The translations under genes and the position numbers were made by a program. The notes beneath the pieces were generated by a model. That model did not search any database, had not been told where the DNA came from, and was given only the letters and a program-made list of their open reading frames with translations. This document shows, in pieces, positions 47,333 through 59,683 of a stretch of DNA of 64,000 nucleotides. Source of the stretch: Absidia repens (taxonomy: Eukaryota > Mucoromycota > Mucoromycetes > Mucorales > Cunninghamellaceae); NCBI GenBank assembly GCA_002105175.1, contig MCGE01000014.1, positions 868,001 to 932,000 of the forward strand. The letters are read 5' to 3'. Positions within the stretch are counted from its first letter, which is position 1. Each line of letters starts with the position of its first letter.

Positions 47333-48803
47333 TTATTCAGTAAAACAGAGGACTTTGCCTTTTACTAGGGGTTCATATTGATTGAATATTCTAAAAGGGG
47401 GACTAATACAAAATTGAATCACACCACTAGTTCTACCGTCCATATCATCCATGAGACACGTGTCCAATGCTTGCGTACCTTCTTGAATATCAGTAGCAGT
47501 AATGTCCATTTCCAATCCCTTTATAGCAAATCCAAGAGCCACCGCTTGTTCCACTAATCCCTGAATGTGGGCCCCAAAATGTCGTCGCGGATCAGATTCT
47601 ATGGTTGTATCATGTTCATAGATAGATGGGTATGCTTTGGCCAATCCACCGTAAAGGTATTTCCAATGTCCTCTCACCGTTTGTCGTAACTGTCGTTTGA
47701 TATCATGTCGACATTGTTGTGATGATAACACAGTTGATGTGATGTGTTGTCGTAAACGTATTGAAAAAATCATAGTATCCGATAATGGTTGTGGTGATTG
47801 TGCTGCTGCTGCTGCTGCTGCTGTGGAAGAGGAGACCGAGGACGAGGACGAAGAGAGACTAGGCACAGACGCCCCAACTGGTTGTTGCTGATAATCATGG
47901 TCCAGGAGCCAAATTGCAATCTGAGCATAATCATCGGAACACGTACATCCAGCGATTTCGTTAAGGTTAAAGTTTTGTACCAAGACATCCATAATAAATT
48001 TCGCCGTCAACAGGTGTATCAATTTGGGCGACAACGGACATAGGGGTTCAATGGAAGGTCGTAAGTTCAGCCAAAAGCCCGCCAAGACCTGGCTTGTGTG
48101 TTGTGGTGAGGTTGAAGCATGTGGTAATAGTCTGTCAGCCAAAGCCATAATGTTGTGTTGCAAAGTAAGTAATTTAATGCGCACCGAATCTAGGTCATCA
48201 GGGGTAGCACGTAAAGATGCCAAGTGAGTATGTAACTGAGCAGTTGCCGTGATCCGATCTTGTGTTCGCTGTTCTAGCCTAGCCAAGTCTTGTGCCAATC
48301 GTTGGTTGTTATCTTGTGTTAGCTGTTTCTCCGCATAAAGTTGATCCAATAATTGCTGTTTGTAATACATTTCTTGCTGTAGTTGTTCAATGCTTGATTT
48401 TGACCAAGGAGGATTGGATCGTAACGAAGTCAAACGCTTCAGGACTTGTCCACCTATACGATATTTATCAAAAGGCAGGAATAAGAAAAGGAGAGAAAGA
48501 GAAAGGAGAATTTTTTAGTGTACCTTTCTTACTAGCCGAGGTAAATTTGGAAGACTGTGTCTGTTGTTGAGTTGAACGAATAGAGTAAAGTGAGGAATGA
48601 CGACTGATGGAAGGTTGTAAAGGAGGAGGAGGCTGTTGCTGTTGTTGTTGTTCCAGTATATCGTCAGCGTGGGACTTTGTTGATGTCTTTTGAAAAAGTC
48701 GCGATAACCGATCCATAGGTTTTTTCTTGCTGTTGGTACTCGCCTCCATCTTGTTGGAAGAAGCATCATCACTCGGTAGCCATTGTGTATTTGAGCCCAA
48801 CAT
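47333..48803 (-). CDS. Unrecognised coiled-coil protein
   Basis: Minus-strand exons 48524-48803 and 47333-48453 give 466 residues. The N-terminal 93 residues are Lys/Ser/Gln-rich (MDRLSRLFQK, a Gln run and Pro run). Residues about 115-185 form a heptad-type coiled coil (SSIEQLQQEMYYKQQLLDQL, LAQDLARLEQRTQDRITA). A helical domain follows (LGSP-like SPKLIHLLTAKFIMDVLVQN, DYAQIAIWLLDHDY) with a Ser/Ala repeat insert. A final domain begins about residue 330 (RLRQHITSTVLSSQQCRHDI, VEQAVALGFAIKGLEMDITA). No recognised family; probably a fungal-specific scaffold. The upstream region holds TTTTTAAAACCCGCC (48925-48939). Confidence 0.7.
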
Positions 48804-49007
48804 TGTTTAGTAAATATATACAAGAAAATAAAAATAGAATAAAGAGACAAAGGGACGAAAAGAAGACAAGACACAAGATAAAACCCTTCCCAGCCCCCCT
48901 TTCCCTGAGGATACCTGTTTTTTATTTTTAAAACCCGCCAACAATGCACATTCAAAAGCAAAATAAAATAAAATAAAAAGAATGGTTTTTATTGTATAAT
49001 ATAAAAT

Positions 49008-49972
49008 CTACATGAAGTCATCGAAATCGTCATCATATTTGTTGGAGTAACTATCCATTTCATCCAGAGCATCGGCCTTACCAGCCGCGGCCAAAGTAGG
49101 CTTGCCTTTCTTCTTTGACTTGGTGGCTTCCTTTGCTTGTCGTTGCTTATCATTGGCCAAAGAGTTCAAAGTAGATGCAGCCTTACGCACATCCATATCC
49201 TTCAAAGGTCCAGCAATATCGCGTGCCAATTGATCCACAAATGATGCATAATGCATTGATTTCTATAAAAGAATAAAAGATTCAATGAAAATTCAGTTTT
49301 TTTTTTTGTCATCTTCACTTACGGAAGTGGCCAAAATCATTTCCGCCAATCGTTTTCGGTATGCTTCAAATTCTACTCGGGTTTTAGGCTTGATATCTTC
49401 AATAGATCCTTCAGCGTTAGGTTCTATTTCAAAAAATTATATAAATATAGGAGCAAATCAAACAATCAATCCATTTCCCCTTACTTGAGACTGCAGCACC
49501 GGCAAAGAGATCAGTGGCATGGTTCAAGTCAGATTCCAATTCCAATTGACGTTGGCGTTGCTTGCGTTCAAATTTTTCTTCTTCGGTTTCATCTTCTTGA
49601 GCAGCCTATTAGAACGCATTATTAGTACCAAATATATATCTATTATCATTCTTTATTATCACTTTACCATGGCTGCCTTCTTGGCTTCTATTTCCTTCTT
49701 CTTAGCTTCTTCAGCAGCTTTCTTTTCTGCAATCTTTTGAGCCAAAGGTACCTTCTTCTTAATGGGGGCAGCTGCTACAGGGGCAGGTTTATCTTCTTCA
49801 TCTGATTCTTCCCAGGAGTCCTTGACGTTATCTTCTTCATCTTCGTCATCCCATTGTTGTTTCTTGGGGATGGCCACTTCAAATTCTTGTTCTTCTTCTA
49901 TATATAATAGACGAGATGAATAGATGTGTCCAACCTATACATGACTATTAAAGACTTACCCCAATCGCTCAT
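49008..49972 (-). CDS. HCR1: Translation initiation factor eIF3 subunit j
   Basis: Loosely bound eIF3 subunit acting on 40S recruitment and ribosome recycling. Minus-strand exons 49960-49972, 49668-49897, 49485-49605, 49323-49423 and 49008-49262 give 239 residues. The first exon is 13 bases (MSDW). The N-terminal part is acidic (WDDEDEEDNVKDSWEESDEE), followed by KKKVPLAQKIAEKKAAEEAK, ESDLNHATDLFAG, TRVEFEAYRKRLAEMILATS, HYASFVDQLARDI and a Lys-rich end closing DDDFDDFM. The order and acidic termini match eIF3j. It shares a 212-bp divergent promoter with the RUS gene. Confidence 0.93.
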
Positions 49973-50070
49973 GGTGGTTGTCAAATAGGTAAAGTAGCAG
50001 TATACAAAAAAACAAAAAAAAAAAAAAAAAAAAGTGGCTGAATAATTTTCAAAGCAAGAAAAAAAAAATG

Positions 50071-50087
50071 CCGGGGTTTTAAAAATG
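50071..50087. promoter_or_regulatory. GC-rich/TTTAAA-type element in the eIF3j-RUS divergent promoter
   Basis: CCGGGGTTTTAAAAATG, about 100 bp from both divergent start codons; near-identical to the ATP2 upstream element. Confidence 0.4.
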
Positions 50088-50184
50088 TATTCTGCACTCT
50101 AAACCAGGGGGGATCATATATGCCATGCTCGTTTTTTTTCTTATTTTTTTCAAGTGATTCTCTGATCTTTGTGTGTGTTCATCC

Positions 50185-52222
50185 ATGCTTCGAATACAAT
50201 CCACAACAATACGGTTTTCAAGATCTGGGATCTGTCAGGGTAGATCTCTTGGCCGATTATCATTGTCACTGCCCAAGTCCTGCATTAAAATTGCCGCGAA
50301 CAATGTCAAACAAGGATCCTGTCGTCGTCAGTTTACTGGCACCTCAACCACCACCGCCGCCCAGCACCACCACTACCCAAAAACAGTCTTGACTGAACAT
50401 GTGTATGGTCGAACAAGGATCTATACCAGTACCATGGGCAAAACGAAGACCGCCACGGCATCCAAAACATGTATTGCTGCACCTGTTACTTCACCGTCGC
50501 TGACATGGGAATGGCTCCACCCTCAACATCACCAACACTCAACAAGCAATCAAACTACCGTGAATCCTGATGGTACTTCCTCTTCTCAACATGCCAGACA
50601 TCGTCCTTCTTTCGGTTCTTCCTTGATCAACGGCGCCAAACAAAACTTCAGAGAACTCTTCTTACCGGTCGGTTACCCTGACGCTTTACATTCTTGTTAT
50701 AAAAAGTTCCATTTATGGCTTGGCCTAGAAACATACGTTGGATCAGCGGTAAACTGAATTCCCTCATCCCCTCCTTTCTCTGTCAATGAAAACCTCATCA
50801 TTCTTAATATTACTTTTTTTATGGTATTTATAGATTGGTGTTTTGTGCTCTCAAGCAATGCTGGCTTCACTAGGTTTAGGAACGGTAGAAGCAACTGGAG
50901 GTGCGGTGGCAATTCAATGGGTGTTAAAGGATGGATTTGGTGAATTTGGAAAACTGTTTTTCATTAAACGATATGCAAGTTCGTTTGATTCTCACCCGAA
51001 AACCTGGAAATTTGTCAGTGAACTCTTATCGTCGGTTGGCTCTTTCTTGCAATTGTGTACCTGTGTGGCATCACCGAAATTGTTTTTACCCTTGGCCGCT
51101 GGTAAGTGAGCTAGGATAATACAATTATGCATATATACTGAAACTCCTCTTTTTTCCTTTTATATATTACTTTAGTGGGAAACATGTTCGAATTGATTCA
51201 TGAAAGTGTTTGGATTGCAAGTCATATGACATTTACCAAGCATTTCTCAGTAAGGATCCAAATGGACCGGGGGTGATTAATCATGTCTGTTTTGCGTGCC
51301 TCATATTTCTCTATTATCATTTTTTATTAGCCGAATGGGAATATTGGTGATATTGTGGCCAAAGACGATGCACAAATGTCCACTGCTCACTTGATGGGCA
51401 TGTTATCTGGTGTGGCATTAATTACGGTGTCTCATTCACCGGCGTTTTTATTCGGATGTTTTGCGGTACTCTCTCCTATCAACATATGGTCCACAACAAA
51501 GATGATTGACGCAGCAAAATTTGAAATCTTGAACCAAGCAAAACTGACTCTCTTAAGTCGAGAATTTATTGATACTGGCCATGTGGTAGACTACGATCAA
51601 CTACGACCAAAAGAAATTGGGTTTGGGGAATGGATTAAACCTGGGAGCGAACATGTCAACATCAAAATGGGCCCCAGTGCTGAAGAAGCATATCACTCAG
51701 CAGATGAAATTCAAGGCGTCATTAGCATCCTCAAGGTAAGAAAAAAGGGATTGAATAATGAATAAAAGGATATGCGTTTTCTCATTTTTTTTTTTTTTTT
51801 TTTGTGGTAGAATGAAAATTACTTGCTAAACTTCCATAAGAATACTATGTATATCATGTTTCATGACGACGCTGAGGTGGAGGATATGATGAAAGGCATG
51901 CTTCATGCAATGAAGTTCCATGATCATTTGGCTACCAGTCATGTTACCAAAGAAACTGCTTGGGACGACTATCTCACGACCTTGAACGAAACCCTGGACT
52001 GGACTAAGGCTCAATTTCCAGCATTCTTGGATTCACTTGATAAGCATCAATGGCATCGTGACAATGTGTACTGGAACGATGGGTAAGTAGACAAGATTAA
52101 TTATCAGTAACGTATGTTTATCTGGGATTGTGTTATATTCATCTTTTTTTTTTCTATATAGGGGCATGCGATTGACTTGGGATGGCCGAGATCAACAACA
52201 ACAACAACCTACAAGTAAACCA
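50185..52222 (+). CDS. RUS family (DUF647, root UVB sensitive/RUSF1-like) protein
   Basis: Six exons, 50185-50748, 50834-51101, 51176-51249, 51331-51735, 51811-52082 and 52162-52222, join in phase to 547 residues. A basic Ser/Arg-rich N-terminus (MLRIQSTTIRFSRSGICQGR) suggests a mitochondrial or organellar signal. The conserved RUS core begins RELFLPVGYPDALHSCYKKF and continues with SQAMLASLGLGTVEATGGAV, IQWVLKDGFGEFGKLFF, HPKTWKFVSELLSSVGSFLQ and LITVSHSPAFLFGCFAVLSP. Plant relatives affect vitamin B6-linked processes and auxin transport; the fungal role is unknown. The C-terminal domain ends in a Gln run (WDGRDQQQQQ). It is convergent with CSN4. Confidence 0.9.
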
Positions 52223-52547
52223 TGATTCCAACAACAAGAACCCCGTCTTTTGTAATATAGATTCACCCCTCCCCCCTTTTTTTTTTGCATTCGCTTGTAC
52301 ACCCACTCATTTGACATATCAGTTTACACCACTAGACTTCTCTCCCTCCATGTATTTTAATATAGAATTTCCCATTCATCCATCATCATTCTTTAGACAT
52401 ATCAATAAAGGCCATCTTTTTTTTTTTATAATACAGTCAATTCAATAATGTTATATCAAGATTTGTTTTATTTTATTTTATCAAAATGATCAAAAAGATA
52501 TACACTAGGGATAACACTAAGCTAAACTGCGCTATACATCTAAAATA

Positions 52548-54140
52548 CTAAGCCAAAGAGCGGTAGTTCTGAGCGACGTATTCTGGGTATTTATCTTGAA
52601 TGGTGGCAATGATGGTATCCAAGTCGTTACACATGGTTTGAATTGAGTGATCCCAGTTGATGATTGCCTGCATGGACTGACCAACATGTTTTTGCTGTTG
52701 TTCTTGATGCTGATCCGAGGTAGTTGCAGCGGTGGTGGGTTGTTGAAGAACTTGACGTTGTTGATGTTCACTGAGGGGGATAAAGGTGATGAGCTGTTCC
52801 AGTTGATCCATGTTGCCACCCAGTCGGTTTTCGCCTATCATATGAGCGGCAACATGTTCAGCTTGGTCACTGGAGACATTCAGCAAAGTGCCAAGTTCCC
52901 GGAAGGAGATGTTGGTGTAGATTTTGGATGCCGAGACCAAATTGTGTTCGATCATGGCCCGGTCAAAGACTGTGGTTGTGTTGTCTGCCAAACGTGCTAG
53001 ATGATGTGGTTTCAGGGTTGTGGCAAATTCTGCAACTTCGTTCGCACGGATCACGCGGTCCAAGTACGTCTTTTCCAATACTGAGAAGGATGATAGGCGG
53101 TGTGTGCGTTCGTCCTTGTATAGTGTTGCGAGACTTCGTGATCGTTGAGGTCCCGCACCCGCCAAAACCGCGCACTGCACAGCCGCCGTCCTGAGAAAAG
53201 AAAAGAAAAAGAGAAAACTCATTAGTAAAATTGACTATGCATAAGCTGACTATGCATAAGCGACGTCTACACTAACCGACTTACAAACATTGGACTTGTT
53301 CATCTTCATCCAACTGTGTGACGTAACTGAGTTCATGATACCTAGAGCATGCTTCAAGGAATCGTCGTTTGGCATCCAGGATCCGGGCTTGTGAGAGTTT
53401 GAAAGTCAAGTTGAGGACTAGATCGGTCGAGTTAGGAATCAAGAGACCAGCTCGATTGAGATAGGATTCGGCTGCTGCTGCTTCGTCTTCTTCCAAAAGT
53501 AATCGCACAATTCGAATATAGATTTGAAGTTTGTATTCATCAGAAATAGACCTATATGAGACATCAAATAAAATGAAAAGAATCTCACTTGAGTCCCAAT
53601 TCTACCAACACATACATACATACCCTATTCGTCACTTACCGATGCCCAGAATCAAGAGCAATCCCTTGCAAGATCTTGGCCGCCCCCAAAAAGTCTTCCT
53701 CCTGTTCATATATAGATGCCAGCTTTTCACGTAGTTGGGATAGCTATATATATATTAAGGTGAGTTTCAAGTCATATATACTCCTCTTGGTGACAGAGTC
53801 CACTTACTTGTTCTTCAAAACTGACGACGCGTGGTTGAGCCCGTTCAATTGCAAATGACAGGAGCTGCTTTTGTACTTCGTGATCCACCAATCGTGTGCT
53901 GAAGAGATCGATGAATTCCTTCAAGAGCTGTCGCGCATTCACCAGTCCCACCTGTTCATCAAGGACAGTATTCACATATTCTTTAAGGTGCGCCACAAGG
54001 TCGGTGTTGTTGACGTTGCCAGATTGTGATGATGATGATGTGCTAGACAATATGGTTTCCAATATACTTCGAAACGAATCAATTTTTTCTTTTTGTTGAG
54101 ATAACGAAAGGCAGTGGCTTAATTGTGCTGTGATGTCCAT
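52548..54140 (-). CDS. CSN4: COP9 signalosome complex subunit 4
   Basis: PCI-domain subunit of the COP9 signalosome, the cullin deneddylase that regulates SCF ligases such as MET30. Minus-strand exons 53808-54140, 53640-53743, 53285-53551 and 52548-53190 give 448 residues. The helical-repeat N-terminus includes LREKLASIYEQEEDFLGAAK, ILQGIALDSG and YIRIVRLLLEEDEAAAAESY, followed by RILDAKRRFLEACSRYHELS. The PCI/winged-helix part contains AAVQCAVLAGAGPQRSRSLA, TLYKDERTHRLSSFSVLEK, LVSASKIYTNISFRELGTLL and AAHMIGENRLGGNMDQLEQL. A Gln/Thr insert precedes the C-terminal helix. Slightly longer than the usual ~405 residues because of that insert. Confidence 0.94.
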
Positions 54141-54287
54141 TATTGATGCAAGTCGTTTTTTTTACAAGAAGACAAAGAAAATAAGAGGCGATAATCGGGG
54201 ATTGAAATATAAGATTTGGACAAATAGCTACAGTTTGGGTATTTGACTCTACACCGTCATTATTTTTTTCTCGACACTGTGATTTTT

Positions 54288-54364
54288 TTTGTTGAGACAG
54301 GGACAACCTTACTTTAGACAATATGAAATTAAAATTCAGACAGGGATAAATTTATTTTGGGACG
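54288..54364 (+). repeat. Degenerate minisatellite (ATTGGGAYGGG type), short array
   Basis: TTGAGACAGGG, ATTCAGACAGGGATAAATTT and ATTTTGGGACGAC units; the weakest member of the family. Confidence 0.4.
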
Positions 54365-54589
54365 ACAGCACAGAGCCTATCGGAAACACACATTGGGTTT
54401 TGTTATTGTTGGATGTTGGCATTTTCTTTTTTAAATGTGCTGTAGCGTTGTCGCATAGTTGTTTTTTTTGTCTCGAAATAGTAATATTCTCTGTCTAGAT
54501 TTTTTTGGCAGTTGTTCAAGTTCAAATACTGTATGCAGTGTCAAGCAAACCCATCTATTTATCTATCTATCATAGCCAACAGTCTTCGA

Positions 54590-55005
54590 CAACCACTGTC
54601 GTCAACACTGCTCAGAGTTCAAATCTCTCAATTTAGGTATTATAATTCTTTAGTGGCACCTTTCTTTTCCAACCAGTCATGGCAACAGTTCTCTTTCTAG
54701 AAGCCAAGGCTGGCACTTTTCAACGTCTTCAGTTCCTTTTTTAGAACACTGACCAAAAAAAAAAAAAAAAAAAAAAAAAAAGACAAGGTTCGCATATATT
54801 GTGTAAAAGTGATAGAACTGCGTGTAGACAAAAAGTAAAAAGTTGCAAAACAAGACCATTTTATTTAAATATAGTTGCTATTCTATATACTAGTAAAACT
54901 GTCACCACTATATCCAATCTGCTGTGTATATGCTATCGCTATGGGATGCCTTATATGCCATAATGAGACAAACCTGTGAGTTTTTTCAAGCATAGATATT
55001 TATTG
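54590..55005 (-). repeat. Dispersed repeat family R2, copy 2 (reverse)
   Basis: Reverse-strand counterpart of 27155-27545, about 70-75% similar by eye over ordered blocks. It is interrupted by a 29-nt poly-A run (54753-54781). It includes TTTCCAACCAGTCATGGCAA, matching the complementary block of copy 1. Confidence 0.7.
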
Positions 55006-55109
55006 CATTAAACTGTCCGGTCCAAATCCATAATCACTGAATAACAACTTGATCCCATCGTCCTTTTGCTATTCCACACCAAAAACATGTTACAACCAGT
55101 CAATTTTAT

Positions 55110-56240
55110 CTAGAATAAACGCTCTGGCGCTCCGCTGGAGCTTTTGGAAATCTTTCGATTTACTGGGTGTCACAGTTTTTGGTTAAAGTGTGGGTTTTGA
55201 CGGGATAGGATTAAAGCCACCGCCATTTCGCACATTGGTGGGCGGCCCCTTGGGGCCCAACTGTCGTGCTCAGCGCGTCGTCAATAGATACTTTTTTAAA
55301 AAAAATGGAAGGTCGAAAAATAGGGTGACTGAACCATTCGCACTCCGCCTCCATGGATTTAAATATTCTGTTGGCCCTTTTTTTCTTCCTCTTTCTTCCG
55401 TTTCTTTTTTTTTAGAACATCAACTTCAACTGCGGATTTAGTGATCTTGGATTAGTGGTTAGAACTTGAATCAGGGGCCTTTTGAAAAGTGCAATACAAA
55501 CATCATGGGAAAACCCTTTCATTTTGGATTCAAGATTTGGATCCACTCATTAGATTAGCTTCGCCATAGTTATCACTGAACGACCAATAATTTAGTTTAG
55601 TGTTAGTTTGTATAGTTTGTAACTTCATCCAAATAAAACACGCTTGTCTCTTTTTTATGGTTAGTTTCTTTGTTATAAGATTAAATTGTTTGTTTTGACG
55701 AATGGGGTATACATGGACATAGAAATAAATTGGTGTGTTTGAGTACGTGGATAGAAAATGTGCGGGATATTAAGTTGACTTTGTCCACCACCTCATGTAT
55801 ATATTTGAACGTAGAAAAAAAAAATAGCCATTTGTTTGTGTAAGAAAAAATGCACTACAGAATATTTAGTTTGTTAGCCCCTCTATATTTCATACCTAGA
55901 TGAGTAATGTAGAGTAGCAATGGTGGGGAAAGTAATATTTGTGTAACAACAATACATCTTCAGCGAAAAATGATGCTCATTTCAAATTTTTACTCAAATC
56001 GACCTGGAATCAATATAGAAACATTGAAAATACGTTGTGAACCATCTTTCGTAGATCAGGAATGTATATTGTATATATTTTGGCGTAGAAAAAGAACCGG
56101 CATGTGCTTGTGTGAAAAAAAATATAGAGTATTTAGTTTATTGAGTCCTCTGCATTTCATCCTAAAGTGGGTTATATAGTGCCTCTGCTCATTTTCAGCG
56201 AAAAATGATATTTTTCATGGTTTACAAATAAATCCAGGAA
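55110..56240 (+). repeat. R1 repeat, copy E, with duplicated tail
   Basis: Starts AATAAACGCTCTGGCGCTCC, then GGGTGTCACAG, AGTGTGGGTTTTGACGGGAT, CTGTCGTGCTCAGCGCGTCG, GATCTTGGATTAGTGGTTAG and AACATCATGGGAAAACCCTT. The tail contains two diverged copies (about 55795-55976 and 56065-56211) of a module with GTAGAAAAA, TGCTTGTGTGAAAAAA and TTCAGCGAAAAATGAT. Confidence 0.75.
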
Positions 56241-56264
56241 ACCAACACACCTTACCATTCTTCA

Positions 56265-56400
56265 TAAAACAATTTTATGGGGATGGACTAAATCCTAGAT
56301 CCAAAATGTCCTTTATCATGCCCTTTTTCAAAACTCTTTAGGTCTAACAAAAACCCCATCCCATGGTCATGAGGCCTTCGGAGGACATCAATATGAAAAA
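56265..56400 (-). repeat. R1 short core variant (copy G, reverse)
   Basis: Reverse complement of the 26860 variant: CATATTGATGTCCTCCGAAG, GGTTTTTGTTAGACC, AGGGCATGATAAAGGACAT, TTTTGGATCTAGGATTT. The GGGGAAACCC part of the core is deleted. Confidence 0.65.
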
Positions 56401-57101
56401 CAAGGGAAGTAAAATTTAGAAAGCAGGACGTTAAAAAAATCCAATTGAAATACCGCTTTTTGATCAGGACATCTTTTGGCTGTGAGAAAAAAAATCAAAA
56501 TCAAACAACAAGGCAAAAGTATATATATAAATGGTAATAAAATTGTCTTTATTGCAAAAAAAGTTGATATCATAAAAATTGCTAACTAAACACTAAAACA
56601 GATTCTTTTGCATATGGCTGTGGGTGTTCTATAACAAAAAAATGTAACATGTCGTTTTTCAATCGATTGTGAATCCGTTTTCTTTGGACGCCGACACGCG
56701 AACAATGTACGTTGGCGCCCCCAAGGACTCGCCATCGGAATACCACAGTGTGGCGAATATGATCAAATAACTGTATTATCCAAGTGAATCAACCCCATTG
56801 CCTGCCCTATAAAAAATGCATACCCCTTTCCACAATATAAGCCTATATCGATTACTTCATAACATTCTAAAGAAAACAAAAACAAAAAACAGAATATCAT
56901 ATACATACTAATTTTATTGTTTTTTATTTCAGGTAATGTAAAAAAGATATATGTAAAACTGTCATCGAGTAGCTACTAACATGGGATGTAAGTAAATTGG
57001 ATTGATATAACGAAAACATTCAAGCTACTATAAAAGTGTAAATGGGAATTGACATATAAAACTAAAAAAAATGAAAAGGGGGAAAATGGAGGACGACGAT
57101 A
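56401..57101. other. Intergenic
   Basis: No gene seen; 3' flank of the Mei2-like gene. Confidence 0.5.
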
Positions 57102-59261
57102 TCATTGAGGGAAACTGTTCCTTTTGATGTCAGATCTGATTGGAGTAGGGAAGGGCTAAAATAGACAATGGAAGGTAAAAGAAGTTAGTATGCAGCTTAA
57201 TCAGTAACTTTTTACTATCATTCATACCGTGTTTTGATATTTTACCTCTTCTTCTCCTTGACGATCTCCACTTGAGTAAAAGATCTTGGGTCGGAAAGCC
57301 ACTTCTTGCTCCATGACACAAGAATTTTGAAATTTTTTGATTAAACTTGCCTTGCCCTGAATCTTCGCATAAGCCAATTCACAGATTTTTTCAGAATTGA
57401 ATCGGTTCCTAGGTAAGCATATATATATATATATAACAAACGGTTAATTGAATCACAGAGAAACGATGAGATTCCCACTTTCTCTCTCCCCAAAAGCACG
57501 AACTTTTTTTTTTAACCTTACCATAGCTTTCCTTGCCTTGCTTGCGCAAAATAGATTACCGATTCTGGATCAATAAAGTTGATAAAAGCATAACCAACAT
57601 TGCATTTGTTCTTGAAGTCGATTCGTAGATATAAAAAGTCATAAGTGCCTTTATGAGTAGCGTCCACCCATTCCATGAGCATGGCCTACAAAAAAAAAAA
57701 AAATATTAATTGCCAAGTGCTTTAATAAAATAGGGAGACAGCGTCATACCTGGTCGTACTTGTTGGGAATGTTTTTGATCATAAATGTGGTTCGTCGATC
57801 CAATCGGTTGATAACTCTAGTCACATCAAAAGTATTTGAGTTTTGTGATGTGGCCTTGGCAGTCCTGTCATCGCTGTTCATGAAGTGGCTGTTGACAGTT
57901 TCCAAATGGCGGCTATCTGCTATATTGGCGGCGACATTCTTGTGGTCATCAGTTGATAGAGAGGTGAGTGTATCGCTGTGGACTTGTGTCGAATCAGTGG
58001 CGTCATCCAAACTGGTCTTCGAGAATTCTTGAATCAATGGACCAAGGAGATGAGCTGACATGTGCTGCGGTACTTCGACTAAGTGATTAGCATTGGCCTG
58101 CTGCTGGTGATGATGCTTGACAGTGGTGTTTGTTGTCATTGCCGAACTAGAAGCGCGACGTAAGAATGATTGACCAGCAAAGGTGGAATGGGTTAGTGAG
58201 GGAGTAGCTGAAGATGAAGAGGACAGTGATGAAGAAGACGAATAAGAAGATACTGAAGATGAAGATGCTGAAGAAGATGGATGCGGGACAAGTGATGATA
58301 GTTTTGGCGGTATGTCAAAGACCCAGTGGCTACGCGTACGCTCCATGATAGAACGACTGTTGCTTTCCATATCGCCTTGAGATGCAAACTGAGAATGGTG
58401 ATGGGTCCCATATGAGCCATTGTTCTCATGGATGGGTTGTAAATCTGTCGCGGATTGTTTGATAGCGAAGGATAGACTTGATTCATTTTCTGGTTTGAAT
58501 AGATACGTCTTGAAGATGATACCCTAAAATGAAGAAGCGTTAGTAGATCTATTTCTACTTGTTATTCATTTAATTTTTTCATTTGATATTACCTTGTGAA
58601 TCATTCCATGAAGAAGCTTTTGAGTAGCTACAGCCGAGCGAGTATCAGAATATTCCACAATGAGAGTTATTTGTGATTCCGTAAATTCAAGTTCCTTGAA
58701 GTAACGCACATGTTCAATCGCTTTAAGCATATCCTATTATATATAAAAAGAAATAAAGGAAGTGTCAACTGGTGGTAATATGATATAATGTAATATGCTT
58801 TTCTTACCATGTAATCAAAGGCAACTAATTGAGAGAATGGACCCTGCAGAGAAACAAACAAATGGGTATCTTGCAGCTCATCCAATAATATATCAAATGA
58901 GTTAACCACCGTTTCATTATCAACAAACGCTAGTCCAACCTGGCAGAGTTCAGATTGTTGCTGCAAAAGTCGAGACAAGTGAGAGTAACAAAGGACGGCT
59001 TCTTGAATATCGTAAAATAAGATCACCAAAGTCAAAACAGTAAGGCTTGATTTTTTCAAAATGTCCTTGATTTTTCCAAAGCACTATTGCAAGATAAGAG
59101 ATGCATATGAGTTAAAAATATATGTGTTTCAAAGCATGGAGGTAGTGCCTTATTACTTACTTTGATGAAGTCAATAATTATCAAGTAGCTTGCCATGGAT
59201 ACATTGGTCAATAGAATATTTCGATTGCCTTGATAATCTAATACAAATAAAATTCGAGTAC

Positions 59262-59321
<60 letters not shown>

Positions 59322-59683
59322 AGAAGAAAAAGAAAAAGAAAGATCAGTAAAGTCATTTGTCTGTGCGTTTGGTTGTACTAACCCTTTTCGAGTGACAATA
59401 ATGCCGCCACCGATACAGTTGTCGTAAATCCCAGATTGTCGGGGCGAATAAAACTGTCGCGATGAAGCGAACGAGGAGAGGAAGCGTGGAGGCCGGTAAT
59501 GGAGGGAGAAGGATCAGTTACTGTGGGTGTAATTTTTGATTTTCGTGTCCATGCCTTTGTAAAAATGTCGATTTTTGGATCATCAGTGTCCTGTGGCGAA
59601 TACAGTTTGTTCCCAAAAACTATTTGTTGTTGGAGTTGTTTATTTGAAGGGGAGTCAATATTTTCAATTTGGGGCGCAGCCAT
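57102..59683 (-). CDS. Mei2-like RNA-binding protein
   Basis: RNA-binding protein of the Mei2 family (meiosis/differentiation regulators in fission yeast and plants). Minus-strand exons 59383-59683, 59161-59237, 58808-59083, 58593-58733, 57750-58523, 57522-57685, 57246-57408 and 57102-57155 give 649 residues. After a disordered N-terminus, two degenerate RRM-like regions are suggested (LTVLTLVILFYDIQEAVLCY, then IEHVRYFKELEFTESQITLI). The diagnostic C-terminal Mei2 RRM is complete: TTFMIKNIPNKYDQ, GTYDFLYLRIDFKNKCNVGY, AFINFIDPESVIYFA, WNRFNSEKICELAYAKIQGK, RPKIFYSSGD. Exon 5 carries a long Ser-rich linker. The 57-nt poly-A run (T on the coding strand) at 59263-59319 lies in intron 1. Confidence 0.94.
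59263..59319. repeat. 57-nt poly-A homopolymer
   Basis: The longest homopolymer of the window, inside the first intron of the Mei2-like gene. It lies 25 bases from the acceptor and reads as a poly-T tract on the transcribed sense. Confidence 0.95.
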
